Origin: Eubacteriales bacterium
Lineage (GTDB): Bacteria > Bacillota > Clostridia > Lachnospirales > Lachnospiraceae
Direction: 5' to 3'
Length of the DNA: 64,000 bases
Assembly: GCA_030524175.1 (NCBI GenBank)
Contig: JAUNHC010000014.1
Location: forward strand, 1 to 64,000
Shown: positions 1 through 6,668 of the stretch, piece by piece
Position numbering within the stretch: position 1 is the first letter of the stretch
Layout of the letters: each line of letters begins with the position of its first letter
Translations under genes and position numbers: made by a program
The notes under the pieces: generated by a model
What the model was told of the DNA's origin: nothing
What the model saw: the letters and a program-made list of their open reading frames with translations, nothing else
The model's database searches: none

Positions 1-951
1 GCCCATTGCGTCACTTACAATCATTGCGTCCTCACTCATAAACATAATTTTTGTGAGTGTCGTACCAATAACAGGCGTAATCACAATATAAAAAATAAGG
101 TTTAACAGCAAATCATTTGATACTCCGCCCCTTGTAAAGACAATACCTCCAGCAATCAGAAACGCAAATACGCCATTGATTGCAGTTGTATAGAACATCA
201 TAGGCAAACGTAATCCCCTTGTGTACGCCATTACCCATGTTTCGTAATTATCTATCGCATCTTTGAAGCGTTTAAAAGAAAAAATTGTCTGCCCAAAGGT
301 TTTTACTACGGGTACACCTCTTACATATTCAACGGCTTCATTTGACATATCGGATAGTGAATTTTGGTATTGTTCCATTCTCTGCTCCATATCTTTTCCG
401 GTCATTTTCAGCATAATCAGAAAACCAAGCACAACAGGAATAAGGCTTAAAAGCCCTAAGCGCCAATCAAATGCAAGCAGTAAAAAGAGTAGTCCTATGG
501 GCGTGGCAATCGCACCCGCTTTGTCGGGCAGTCTGTGTGCAAGATACGTTTCAGTAGCGGCACTGGAACTGTTTACGATTCGCCGCAACTTTCCGCTTCC
601 ATACTTTTCTGTGGTCCCAAGGGGCAGGGCTGTAATATGCCGCATAAGCTCTTTTCGGATATTAGCGGCAACTCGGAACGCAGCTATATGCGAGCACATC
701 AAAGCGGATATGTATACAACGATTGATATTACCGCAAACAATACAGCATACCAGCCGTAGCTTGTGACATTCCCCGCCTGCGAAAAATCCGGGGAAACTT
801 CCAGTATGTCATGAACGATACGCCATATATACAAGAATGGTACAAGTGCTAATAGTGCGCTCGTAACTGACAGTACCCATGAAAGATACGTTAAAATTTT
901 ATGTCTTCCGGCATACCCCATCAATCTTGATAGATTAGACTGTTTTTTCAT
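1..951 (-). CDS. ABC exporter, membrane domain (N-terminal part, runs off left edge)
   Basis: The reading frame is open from an ATG at 951 to base 1, giving 317 codons with no stop. The start follows a good GGAGG site. The protein begins MKKQSNLSRLMGYAGRHK and has a hydrophobic multi-span region. It then shows the cytoplasmic coupling-loop pattern of type I exporter transmembrane domains (residues near 'EYVRGVPVVKTFGQT'). The ATP-binding half would lie beyond the window. By family it is an inner-membrane multidrug or peptide exporter. It sits 57 bp downstream of a decayed MATE gene and downstream of a TetR regulator on the same strand, which suggests a drug-responsive efflux operon. The substrate is unknown. 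Confidence 0.85.
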   Translation of the reverse strand, partial: MKKQSNLSRLMGYAGRHKILTYLSWVLSVTSALLALVPFLYIWRIVHDILEVSPDFSQAGNVTSYGWYAVLFAVISIVVYISALMCSHIAAFRVAANIRKELMRHITALPLGTTEKYGSGKLRRIVNSSSAATETYLAHRLPDKAGAIATPIGLLFLLLAFDWRLGLLSLIPVVLGFLIMLKMTGKDMEQRMEQYQNSLSDMSNEAVEYVRGVPVVKTFGQTIFSFKRFKDAIDNYETWVMAYTRGLRLPMMFYTTAINGVFAFLIAGGIVFTRGGVSNDLLLNLIFYIVITPVIGTTLTKIMFMSEDAMIVSDAMG

Positions 952-1008
952 TTAAAAACCTCCTTCACATCTATAAGGGAGCAAAGTCTTTGTTTACTCA
1001 ATAAAAAG

Positions 1009-1606
1009 TTATTTTTTCTGTGTCGCCAACCGGGATATATTATGATATTCCCCTGCAAGCATTACGATAGCTAAAACTAAAACAAGCAAATCTGTTACGG
1101 CCGGTGCTAGAAATACACCATCTATACCCAGTCCGCCAATTTGTGGAAGAATGATTGCAACGGAACAAAAAGAATGATTTCCGCTCGAACTTTGTGAATA
1201 CGAACAAGTTTGCTTTTTTTCAAAAAGTACCAAAGAGTAATCGCAGCGGTAATAACTTGGGGGATAACTGTTGCATAGGCTGCACCTTCTACGCCCTTTC
1301 CCTGATGTTTCCCATAATCTTATTAATTATGTCTTGATTTTTTTTACCAACCGCCCGTGAAAGAACAGATGCCGAACCTACCCCAATCAATGTGGAAACG
1401 CCGGTATTTATCAGCGTAAAAGGATAGGAAATGGAAACCGCCCCCATTGCAACTTCATTGATGAGCTGTCCGACAAAAACCCTGTCCATAAAGTTGTATA
1501 GCCCGACAACTACCATGCCAATAATAGCCGGTATACTTAAAGACAGCAGTAGCTGGAACGGTGATTCCGTCAGCAGTTTTGTACGGGTATCTGTTTTTTG
1601 TGTCAT
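1009..1606 (-). pseudogene. MATE-family efflux pump, decayed remnant
   Basis: The first 100 or so residues (from ATG 1606 after AGGAGG) read as a normal MATE N-terminus, with 'PFQLLLSLSIPAIIGMVVVG' and 'FVGQL'. That frame stops at about 1289. A second frame continues with 'GAAYATVIPQVITAAITLWY', typical of the middle of MATE proteins. A third frame (to 1009) carries the C-terminal 'GIDGVFLAPAVTDLLVLVL'. An intact MATE protein is about 450 residues, but only about 200 codons of sequence remain. The gene has therefore lost internal segments and shifted frame at least twice. It lies between the TetR gene and the ABC exporter, and was probably co-transcribed with them. Confidence 0.85.
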
Positions 1607-1693
1607 GATAACAACCTCCTTTAAAATTTTTTATGATATGAGGGAAAAATAATCTCTCTAATATCCCTATCTTCGTTAACCGATTTTTTGCAA

Positions 1694-1709
1694 GTTAGTT
1701 TAAGCTAAC
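1694..1709. promoter_or_regulatory. Palindrome upstream of the MATE remnant, possible TetR operator
   Basis: GTTAG-N6-CTAAC is a 5+5 bp inverted repeat about 85 bp upstream of the MATE start and directly downstream of the TetR gene. It could be the operator of that repressor. The support is the symmetry and position only. Confidence 0.3.
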
Positions 1710-1722
1710 ACATGTGCTAAAT

Positions 1723-1750
1723 ATAATGGAAAGCATACACTTTCCATTAT
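1723..1750 (-). terminator. Hairpin after the TetR gene
   Basis: ATAATGGAAAG and CTTTCCATTAT form a perfect 11-bp stem with a 6-base loop, 16 bases past the TetR stop. Only a short AT-rich tail follows on the minus strand, so termination may be incomplete. Confidence 0.5.
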
Positions 1751-1765
1751 CATATCTAAATTTAC

Positions 1766-2380
1766 TTACTGCCCCATAATTTTCATCCATCCAGCCGTGT
1801 AAAAAGCTCTCATTTCTTTTAGGTAATATTCCGCTTTTTCAAGTGGCATTTCATGTATGATCAGCTCAAAAAATGTTTTAAACATTCCTGTTATCAACAT
1901 ATGCTCTAGTTGTTCATCAATAGGAGGGGAAGGCCTGCCCAGCCTTTTCAGTATTTCCAGATAGTCATGTGTCCCCTTTGTTTCTACTTCTGCCATTTCA
2001 TCAATGAGGTTTGAAAAACGTGTTCCCTCTGATTTGCAGAGAATGATTTTAAATTCATTCAGATGTTCGTAAGCATATACAAGCATATCGTGCATACATG
2101 CGCCGGAATCTGTAAGATGGTCTGGTTGTTCCTCCGGAGGTAAATCAGCAAACTCTTGCTGTGCCTTGCAAAATCTATTCATAATATAATCGTACTGTTC
2201 ACCAACCAGCGCTTCAAATAAGTCCTCTTTGCTGTTGTAATAGCCATAAAATGCGCCCGTTGTTACACCTGCTATTTTAACAATATTCCGCAAAGAAGCG
2301 GACTTAAACCCCTTTTCAAAAAACTCCTGCATAGCTGCATTATGTATCAGTTTTAATGTTGTATTCTCCTGTTCACTCAT
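1766..2380 (-). CDS. TetR-family transcriptional regulator
   Basis: A 204-residue protein. I start it at ATG 2380 (MSEQENTTLKL) because AGGAG lies just upstream of it; the in-frame ATG at 2416 has no such site. Residues about 10-55 carry the TetR helix-turn-helix with 'SLRNIVKIAGVTTGAFYGYY' and the following 'SKEDLFEAL'. The rest is the helical ligand-binding domain, whose ligand cannot be read. Its place ahead of a MATE remnant and an ABC exporter suggests it represses efflux genes and probably itself. Confidence 0.9.
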   Translation of the reverse strand: MSEQENTTLKLIHNAAMQEFFEKGFKSASLRNIVKIAGVTTGAFYGYYNSKEDLFEALVGEQYDYIMNRFCKAQQEFADLPPEEQPDHLTDSGACMHDMLVYAYEHLNEFKIILCKSEGTRFSNLIDEMAEVETKGTHDYLEILKRLGRPSPPIDEQLEHMLITGMFKTFFELIIHEMPLEKAEYYLKEMRAFYTAGWMKIMGQ

Positions 2381-2422
2381 AAAATTGCTCCTGTATATAA
2401 CGCCGTGATATAGCACTGTTAT

Positions 2423-2451
2423 ATTTTATGATGCATTAAGATATTTGTCAA
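2423..2451 (-). promoter_or_regulatory. Promoter of the TetR gene
   Basis: On the minus strand TTGACA (2446-2451), a 17-base spacer and TAAAAT (2423-2428) form a good vegetative promoter about 40 bp ahead of the gene. Confidence 0.65.
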
Positions 2452-2489
2452 TAGTATTTTGAATTTTTCTAAAATGGGAAGCGAGAAAG

Positions 2490-2634
2490 GTTACTGTTCA
2501 CTGGTAATATCCCGCGAGGTGTTTTCATGCATATATGCATGAAAATCCCGAGACATACAACGTGCGAAATTATGCAGTATGCATAATTTCTGTACATCGC
2601 GAAGCGTGTTACTGGTCACGGAGTGAACAGTAAC
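2490..2634. mobile_element. 145-bp palindromic MITE-like element, copy 1
   Basis: The ends are perfect 13-bp inverted repeats (GTTACTGTTCACT / AGTGAACAGTAAC). The element is flanked by an exact 8-bp direct repeat, CGAGAAAG, at 2482-2489 and 2635-2642. Inside are a 24-bp perfect palindrome around ATGCATATATGCAT and a 10+10 bp hairpin (GAAATTATGC...GCATAATTTC). The central 97 bases are identical to the copy at 33326-33470. There is no coding capacity. It reads as a non-autonomous transposable element. Confidence 0.8.
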
Positions 2635-2642
2635 CGAGAAAG

Positions 2643-2977
2643 AATTCTTGCAAGCAATGGAAAGACTCACCTTTATTTTTGATCTACTTTAAGAAGATGG
2701 GTGCAGCACCCGTTTAGAATGCCGCGTCCGGTCAGCTTTTTTGTATCAAATAGATTTCATTATATGGTTAAAGTCCGCCACCCGGACGGCATAACCGTCC
2801 ACCGCCATCTTGTCTTAAACCCTTGCCCGTTTAGCCGTCTGCCGTATTATTTTTTTAGTTTCCTTAATCGGTACCAGCTAAAACTGTCGGGGGTTTTGTT
2901 TGTTTGAAAAAACTGGTTATGTGAAATATTGGGGTGGTGGAGACCCGGAAGGTGGTCGAACGGTGAGGATAAGGGAA
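2643..2977. other. Gene-free stretch, no recognisable gene
   Basis: No reading frame here looks like a protein. Two small hairpins are visible: GGGTGCAGCACCC at 2699-2711 and GGACGG...CCGTCC at 2784-2800. I see no promoter or RNA family that I recognise. Confidence 0.5.
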
Positions 2978-3201
2978 CCTTCCTCTACGTTTTCACCCCA
3001 TTGAGCGTTTGCGACATTTACCGCGTTTGTGATATTTACGGCATTTATAATGTTTGCCGGGATATTTGTGCGTGAAAATAACGTGAATCGTGTGTTGATG
3101 CATTGGACAACATTAATAAAAAATTGCGGGTACATGGTACTACGTCCCGCCTTCTCTCCCCCAGCCCTCCCTGCCCGCAGCCTTACACGAAAGCGTCCCC
3201 C
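2978..3201. repeat. Composite intergenic repeat, related to 19592-20064
   Basis: Three blocks recur in the same order in the gene-free region at 19.6-20.1 kb. They are a 25-base identical string at 2978-3002 (from CCTTCCTCTACG to CACCCCATT), TACGTCCCGCCTT at 3141-3153, and CGAAAGCGTCCCCC at 3188-3201. In this copy the long inverted repeat between the last two blocks is reduced to one arm-like segment of about 35 bases. Confidence 0.6.
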
Positions 3202-3223
3202 TACACATTTCCCTTCCCACCTC

Positions 3224-3252
3224 TTGACAATACGCTCTTACGATATTATAAT
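3224..3252 (+). promoter_or_regulatory. Promoter of the isomerase-lactonase-aldolase-dehydrogenase operon
   Basis: TTGACA (3224-3229), 17 bases, TATAAT (3247-3252): a consensus vegetative promoter. The shared operator begins 5 bases after the -10 box, the place expected for a repressor. Confidence 0.85.
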
Positions 3253-3256
3253 GTAG

Positions 3257-3272
3257 CTATGTTATGACATAG
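3257..3272. promoter_or_regulatory. Operator of the sugar-acid regulon, site 1
   Basis: CTATGTTATGACATAG is an inverted repeat (CTATGT...ACATAG) lying on the expected transcription start. Its core ATGTTATGACATAGT recurs exactly at 14675-14689 and in variants at 8848, 9804 and 15776. The likely ligand is the GntR protein at 9012-9770. Confidence 0.75.
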
Positions 3273-3317
3273 TAATTTACCATTGACTTTATATCTTTCC
3301 CAAGGAGGTACATATTT

Positions 3318-3896
3318 ATGAACAATTTTAACTGGGACACCAGTTTTTTGGTGGACTTTGACTTAAAAACAGGTTTTTCCCAAACTGCAGAGACAACACC
3401 ACGCCGTCTTTCTCAGATGAAGGATATGTTTTATGACCGGGAGGCTGCAGCTCAGATTTTATCAGAAGACGATCCTGTCATCTATGAATTCTATGAGCTT
3501 GGCTGTCCGGAACGTGCCGGGGATCTGGCTTTCGGCACAACGATTCTCTATCCTGGCAGGATCGGCAGCGAATACTATTTTACAAAAGGACACTTCCACA
3601 CAATCCTGGACACTGCTGAAGTGTATTACACCCTTTCCGGTGAGGGGTATATGGTTATGGAAAGTCCTGAAGGGGACTGTATTGAAATGCCTTTGTCACC
3701 GAACCAGGCAGTCTATGTTCCCAGAAGATATGCACATCGCACCGTCAACACAGGCAATACCCCCCTTGTGCTTTTCTACACCTTTAACGCAGATGCCGGA
3801 CATGATTACGGCACCATTGAATCAAAAGGATTCCATCGGTTGATCGTGGAGAAAGACGGGAAACCGGCAGTCATCAGCAACCCTAACTGGAAATAG
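3318..3896 (+). CDS. Cupin-type glucose-6-phosphate isomerase
   Basis: A 192-residue cupin of the archaeal-type phosphoglucose isomerase family, a metal-dependent enzyme that interconverts glucose-6-phosphate and fructose-6-phosphate or a related pair. The metal ligands are visible: GHFH gives His92 and His94, with Glu101 in 'AEVYYTLSGEG' and His140 in 'YVPRRYAHRTVN'. The start at 3318 follows AGGAGG. It is the first gene of a four-gene operon (2-base gap to the next gene) under a consensus promoter and the shared operator. In this setting the true substrate could be another hexose or sugar-acid phosphate. The family assignment is firm and the substrate is inferred. Confidence 0.88.
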   Translation: MNNFNWDTSFLVDFDLKTGFSQTAETTPRRLSQMKDMFYDREAAAQILSEDDPVIYEFYELGCPERAGDLAFGTTILYPGRIGSEYYFTKGHFHTILDTAEVYYTLSGEGYMVMESPEGDCIEMPLSPNQAVYVPRRYAHRTVNTGNTPLVLFYTFNADAGHDYGTIESKGFHRLIVEKDGKPAVISNPNWK

Positions 3897-3898
3897 CC

Positions 3899-4882
3899 AT
3901 GAAAAATGTGATGACAGTTCAAGGGCCTGTGGCACCGGAGAGTCTGGGTTTCTGCCAGAGTCATGAGCATCTGATGCTCACAAAAGGGGTGTCCTGGAAA
4001 AAAAATCCGGTCCTGCTCATTGACGATGTAGAAAAAAGTACCCTGGAAGCCTCCCGGCTTATCAATGCCGGCGGCGGGACAATCGTAGACGCACAGCCGG
4101 GAGGCTGCAACAGAGCAGAGGGTGCACTCCTTGCGATTTCCCGGGAGACAGGACTTCATATCGTCGCCTCCACAGGTTTTCACAAGCTATGCTTTTATCC
4201 CAGCGGCCATTGGCTGTATACAAAAACTGAGGAGGAAATCTTTTCTGTTTTTTATCATGAACTGACGGAAGGCATGTACACAAATATTGATACCCGCTTT
4301 CATCCCGATACCATATCAGCAAAGGCCGGTATCGTAAAAATGGCGCTGGACTGCGAAGGTCTTACCCCTGTTTACCGGAAACTGTTTTCCGCCGGGGCCG
4401 CAGCTTCCATAAAAGCTTGTGTTCCCGTCATGGTCCATATTGAACAGGATGCAGATCCCCTGTCTCTTTTTCATTTTCTGAAGGCTCAGGGTGTGATGCC
4501 CCAGCACATGATATTCTGCCATCTTGACAGGGCGATCCAGGATTTATCAATCCATAAAGAGCTTTTGAAAGAAGGAGTTGTCCTGGAATACGATACCATA
4601 GGCAGATTCAAATACCACAGTGATATGAGAGAAATTGAAATATTTCTCTCCATGCTTGAGGACGGTTATGAAAGCCAGCTCCTCTTCTCCCTGGACACCA
4701 CCCGTGCCCGGCTGAAATCCTATGATAAAAACGGGGTGGGACTTGATTATCTTCTCACCACTTTTGTTCCTCTTATGAAAAAAAACGGGATCACTATAGA
4801 ACAGATCCGGAAAATATCCCATGACAATTTCGTGAGGGTATTCACTCAAATGAATGGAGAAAATTATTATGAATATAAATGA
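3899..4882 (+). CDS. Phosphotriesterase-family metal-dependent hydrolase, probable (phospho)lactonase
   Basis: A 327-residue TIM-barrel amidohydrolase of the phosphotriesterase family. The metal centre looks complete: HEH at residues 22-24, a bridging lysine in 'AGIVKMALD', His in 'VMVHIEQD', His in 'IFCHLDRA' and Asp in 'LFSLDTTR'. Characterised relatives include sugar-lactone and phospho-furanonolactone hydrolases. Next to a KDPG aldolase, opening an aldonolactone is the natural guess, but the substrate is not shown by the sequence. It follows the isomerase by 2 bases and overlaps the start of the aldolase gene, so the operon is translationally coupled. Confidence 0.85.
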   Translation: MKNVMTVQGPVAPESLGFCQSHEHLMLTKGVSWKKNPVLLIDDVEKSTLEASRLINAGGGTIVDAQPGGCNRAEGALLAISRETGLHIVASTGFHKLCFYPSGHWLYTKTEEEIFSVFYHELTEGMYTNIDTRFHPDTISAKAGIVKMALDCEGLTPVYRKLFSAGAAASIKACVPVMVHIEQDADPLSLFHFLKAQGVMPQHMIFCHLDRAIQDLSIHKELLKEGVVLEYDTIGRFKYHSDMREIEIFLSMLEDGYESQLLFSLDTTRARLKSYDKNGVGLDYLLTTFVPLMKKNGITIEQIRKISHDNFVRVFTQMNGENYYEYK

Positions 4883-5501
4883 TTTATTAGCAGAAGTAGA
4901 AGCAAAGAAAATTGTGCCGGTAGTAAAGCTGGACCGTGTATCTGATGCAAAGCCATTGTGCCAGGCCTTATGTGAAGGCGGGCTTCCGGTAGCAGAAATC
5001 ACATTCCGGACAGATGCTGCAGAAGAATCCATCCGGATTGCTGCAAAAGCATTTCCTGAAATGATGATCGGTGCAGGTACCATCGTGAATACAGAACAAG
5101 CCAAACGGGCAGTGGATGCAGGCGCGAAATTTCTGGTTTCCCCAGGACTCTCCCGCTCAGTGACAGAATGGGCCTTAGACCACGAAATACTTATCTTTCC
5201 AGGCACCTGTACCCCCTCGGAAATCATGACAGCTATGGACTACGGTCTTTCCGTAGTTAAATTCTTCCCGGCAAGCCAATACGGCGGCCTTGCCACCATC
5301 AAAGCATTGTCCGCCCCCTTCCCCTCCATCCGTTTCATGCCCACAGGGGGAATCAATGCAGAAAATATCAATGACTACCTGAAATTTGACAAGATCATTG
5401 CCTGCGGTGGAAGCTGGATGGTAAAGGATTCTCTCATTAATGAAGGCAGCTTTGATAAAATCCGTGAGCTGACAGCCCAGGCAACCGCTCTTGTAAAGTA
5501 A
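4869..5501 (+). CDS. eda: 2-keto-3-deoxy-6-phosphogluconate (KDPG/KHG) aldolase
   Basis: A 210-residue class I aldolase that splits KDPG (or a related 2-keto-3-deoxy acid) into pyruvate and an aldehyde. The Schiff-base lysine is in 'LSVVKFFPAS', the catalytic Glu in 'VAEITFRTDAA', and the phosphate-binding turn is 'FMPTGGINAEN'. I choose ATG 4869 because GGAG sits 10 bases upstream; the in-frame ATG at 4854 has no site. The gene overlaps the end of the lactonase-like gene. No KDPG-forming dehydratase and no KDG kinase lies in this operon or regulon, so the aldolase substrate must come from elsewhere or differ from KDPG. Confidence 0.9.
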   Translation: MNINDLLAEVEAKKIVPVVKLDRVSDAKPLCQALCEGGLPVAEITFRTDAAEESIRIAAKAFPEMMIGAGTIVNTEQAKRAVDAGAKFLVSPGLSRSVTEWALDHEILIFPGTCTPSEIMTAMDYGLSVVKFFPASQYGGLATIKALSAPFPSIRFMPTGGINAENINDYLKFDKIIACGGSWMVKDSLINEGSFDKIRELTAQATALVK

Positions 5502-5514
5502 GGAGGAAACTTTG

Positions 5515-6468
5515 ATGAAAATTTTAGTGACACCTACTTCTCTCCAGCCAGGTAAGAATGAGGCAGCCCTTGCACCTTTGCGAAGCTTTGCCGATGAGTT
5601 GGTTTTTAACCCCACAGGCCATCCTCTCACCGAAGATGAGCTGATTCCTCTGCTGGAGGGCTGCGATGGTTTTATCGCAGGGCTTGACACAATAACAGAC
5701 AAGGTGATCTCATCCTGTCCCACTTTAAAAGTAATCTCCCGCTATGGCGCCGGATATGACCGCGTAGATATCCAGGCAGCAAAAGAATGCGGCGTGGCAG
5801 TTACCAACACCCCCGGCGTCAATGCCCAGGCTGTGGGGGAACTTGCCTTCGGGCTTATTCTGGCCGCTGCCAGGAAGATTCCCTACTTAAACACCAAGAC
5901 AAGAGAAGGTGAGTGGGTACGTTCCTCCGGTATGGAGCTTAAAGGAAAAACCCTGGGTATCCTGGGGCTTGGAGCAATCGGAAAGGTAGTTGCCCAGTGT
6001 GCCCAGGGCTTCGGTATGAAAGTAATCGCATATGATCCCTATATCAACAAAGCCTACTGCGCAGAACATGAAATCGAAAATGTATCCTTCCAGGAGCTGA
6101 TGAGCCGTTCCCATGTCGTGAGCCTACACCTTCCTCTGCTGGACTCCACCCGGCATTTGATCGACAAAGAGGCTATCGACCGGCTTCCTGACGGGGCAAT
6201 CATCGTCAATGCCTCCCGGGGCGGGATCATTGACGAAGATGCTGCCTATGAAGCCCTCAGAAGCGGCAAACTATCCGGCCTTGGCCTGGATGCCTTCGAG
6301 GTGGAACCGCCTGTAGATTCCAGGCTGCTTACCCTGGATAATGTAATATCCACTCCGCACACAGGCGCACACACAAAAGAAGCCACAGAAAACATGGCAA
6401 ACGCGGCAGTAAAAAATCTTATTGATCTATTGTCCGGAAAAGATTGTCCATACATAGTAAATCAGTAG
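5515..6468 (+). CDS. D-2-hydroxyacid dehydrogenase (phosphoglycerate dehydrogenase-like)
   Basis: A 317-residue NAD-dependent dehydrogenase that interconverts a 2-hydroxyacid and a 2-keto acid. The Rossmann motif is 'LGILGLGAIGK'. The catalytic Arg is in 'NASRGGIID', the Glu in 'FEVEPPV' and the His in 'STPHTGAHT'. ATG 5515 is preferred over the overlapping TTG because AGGAGG (5501-5506) lies 8 bases ahead. It is the last gene of the four-gene operon. Its stop codon is a composite: TA comes from the gene and G is the first base of an inserted 53-bp element. Removing the insertion gives the same protein with a TAA stop. Confidence 0.9.
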   Translation: MKILVTPTSLQPGKNEAALAPLRSFADELVFNPTGHPLTEDELIPLLEGCDGFIAGLDTITDKVISSCPTLKVISRYGAGYDRVDIQAAKECGVAVTNTPGVNAQAVGELAFGLILAAARKIPYLNTKTREGEWVRSSGMELKGKTLGILGLGAIGKVVAQCAQGFGMKVIAYDPYINKAYCAEHEIENVSFQELMSRSHVVSLHLPLLDSTRHLIDKEAIDRLPDGAIIVNASRGGIIDEDAAYEALRSGKLSGLGLDAFEVEPPVDSRLLTLDNVISTPHTGAHTKEATENMANAAVKNLIDLLSGKDCPYIVNQ

Positions 6469-6520
6469 TAACTATTCAGCAGGCAGCGGAGCGGTAACTA
6501 TGAAGGTACTGAATAGTTAC
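6468..6520. mobile_element. 53-bp palindromic element with 8-bp target duplication
   Basis: The ends are GTAACTATTCAG and CTGAATAGTTAC, a perfect 12-bp inverted repeat. The flanks are an exact 8-bp direct repeat, AATCAGTA, at 6460-6467 and 6521-6528. The left flank is the last codons of the upstream dehydrogenase. The ends resemble those of the 145-bp and 28-bp elements in this window. Confidence 0.75.
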
Positions 6521-6548
6521 AATCAGTAATAGAAAACTTGCAGGACAT

Positions 6549-6590
6549 AAAAGAGGAAAGACGCTTACTCAGTGTCTCTCCTCTTTTTTA
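6549..6590 (+). terminator. Terminator of the isomerase-dehydrogenase operon
   Basis: AAAAGAGGAAAGAC pairs with GTGTCTCTCCTCTTTT and is followed by more T residues, a standard intrinsic terminator downstream of the operon. Its A-rich left side could also serve the convergent minus-strand gene. Confidence 0.8.
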
Positions 6591-6668
6591 CTGCTCCTTA
6601 ATCCGAAGACTTGGGAGCAGCTTCTTTTTATTTCCATTCATTCACAGGCATTAACAACTCAGTTTCTT

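Noticed and set aside
2701-2907. Plus-strand frame of 68 codons in the gene-free stretch
   Set aside because: No ribosome site, no promoter, and composition unlike the neighbouring genes; it shows no protein-like features.
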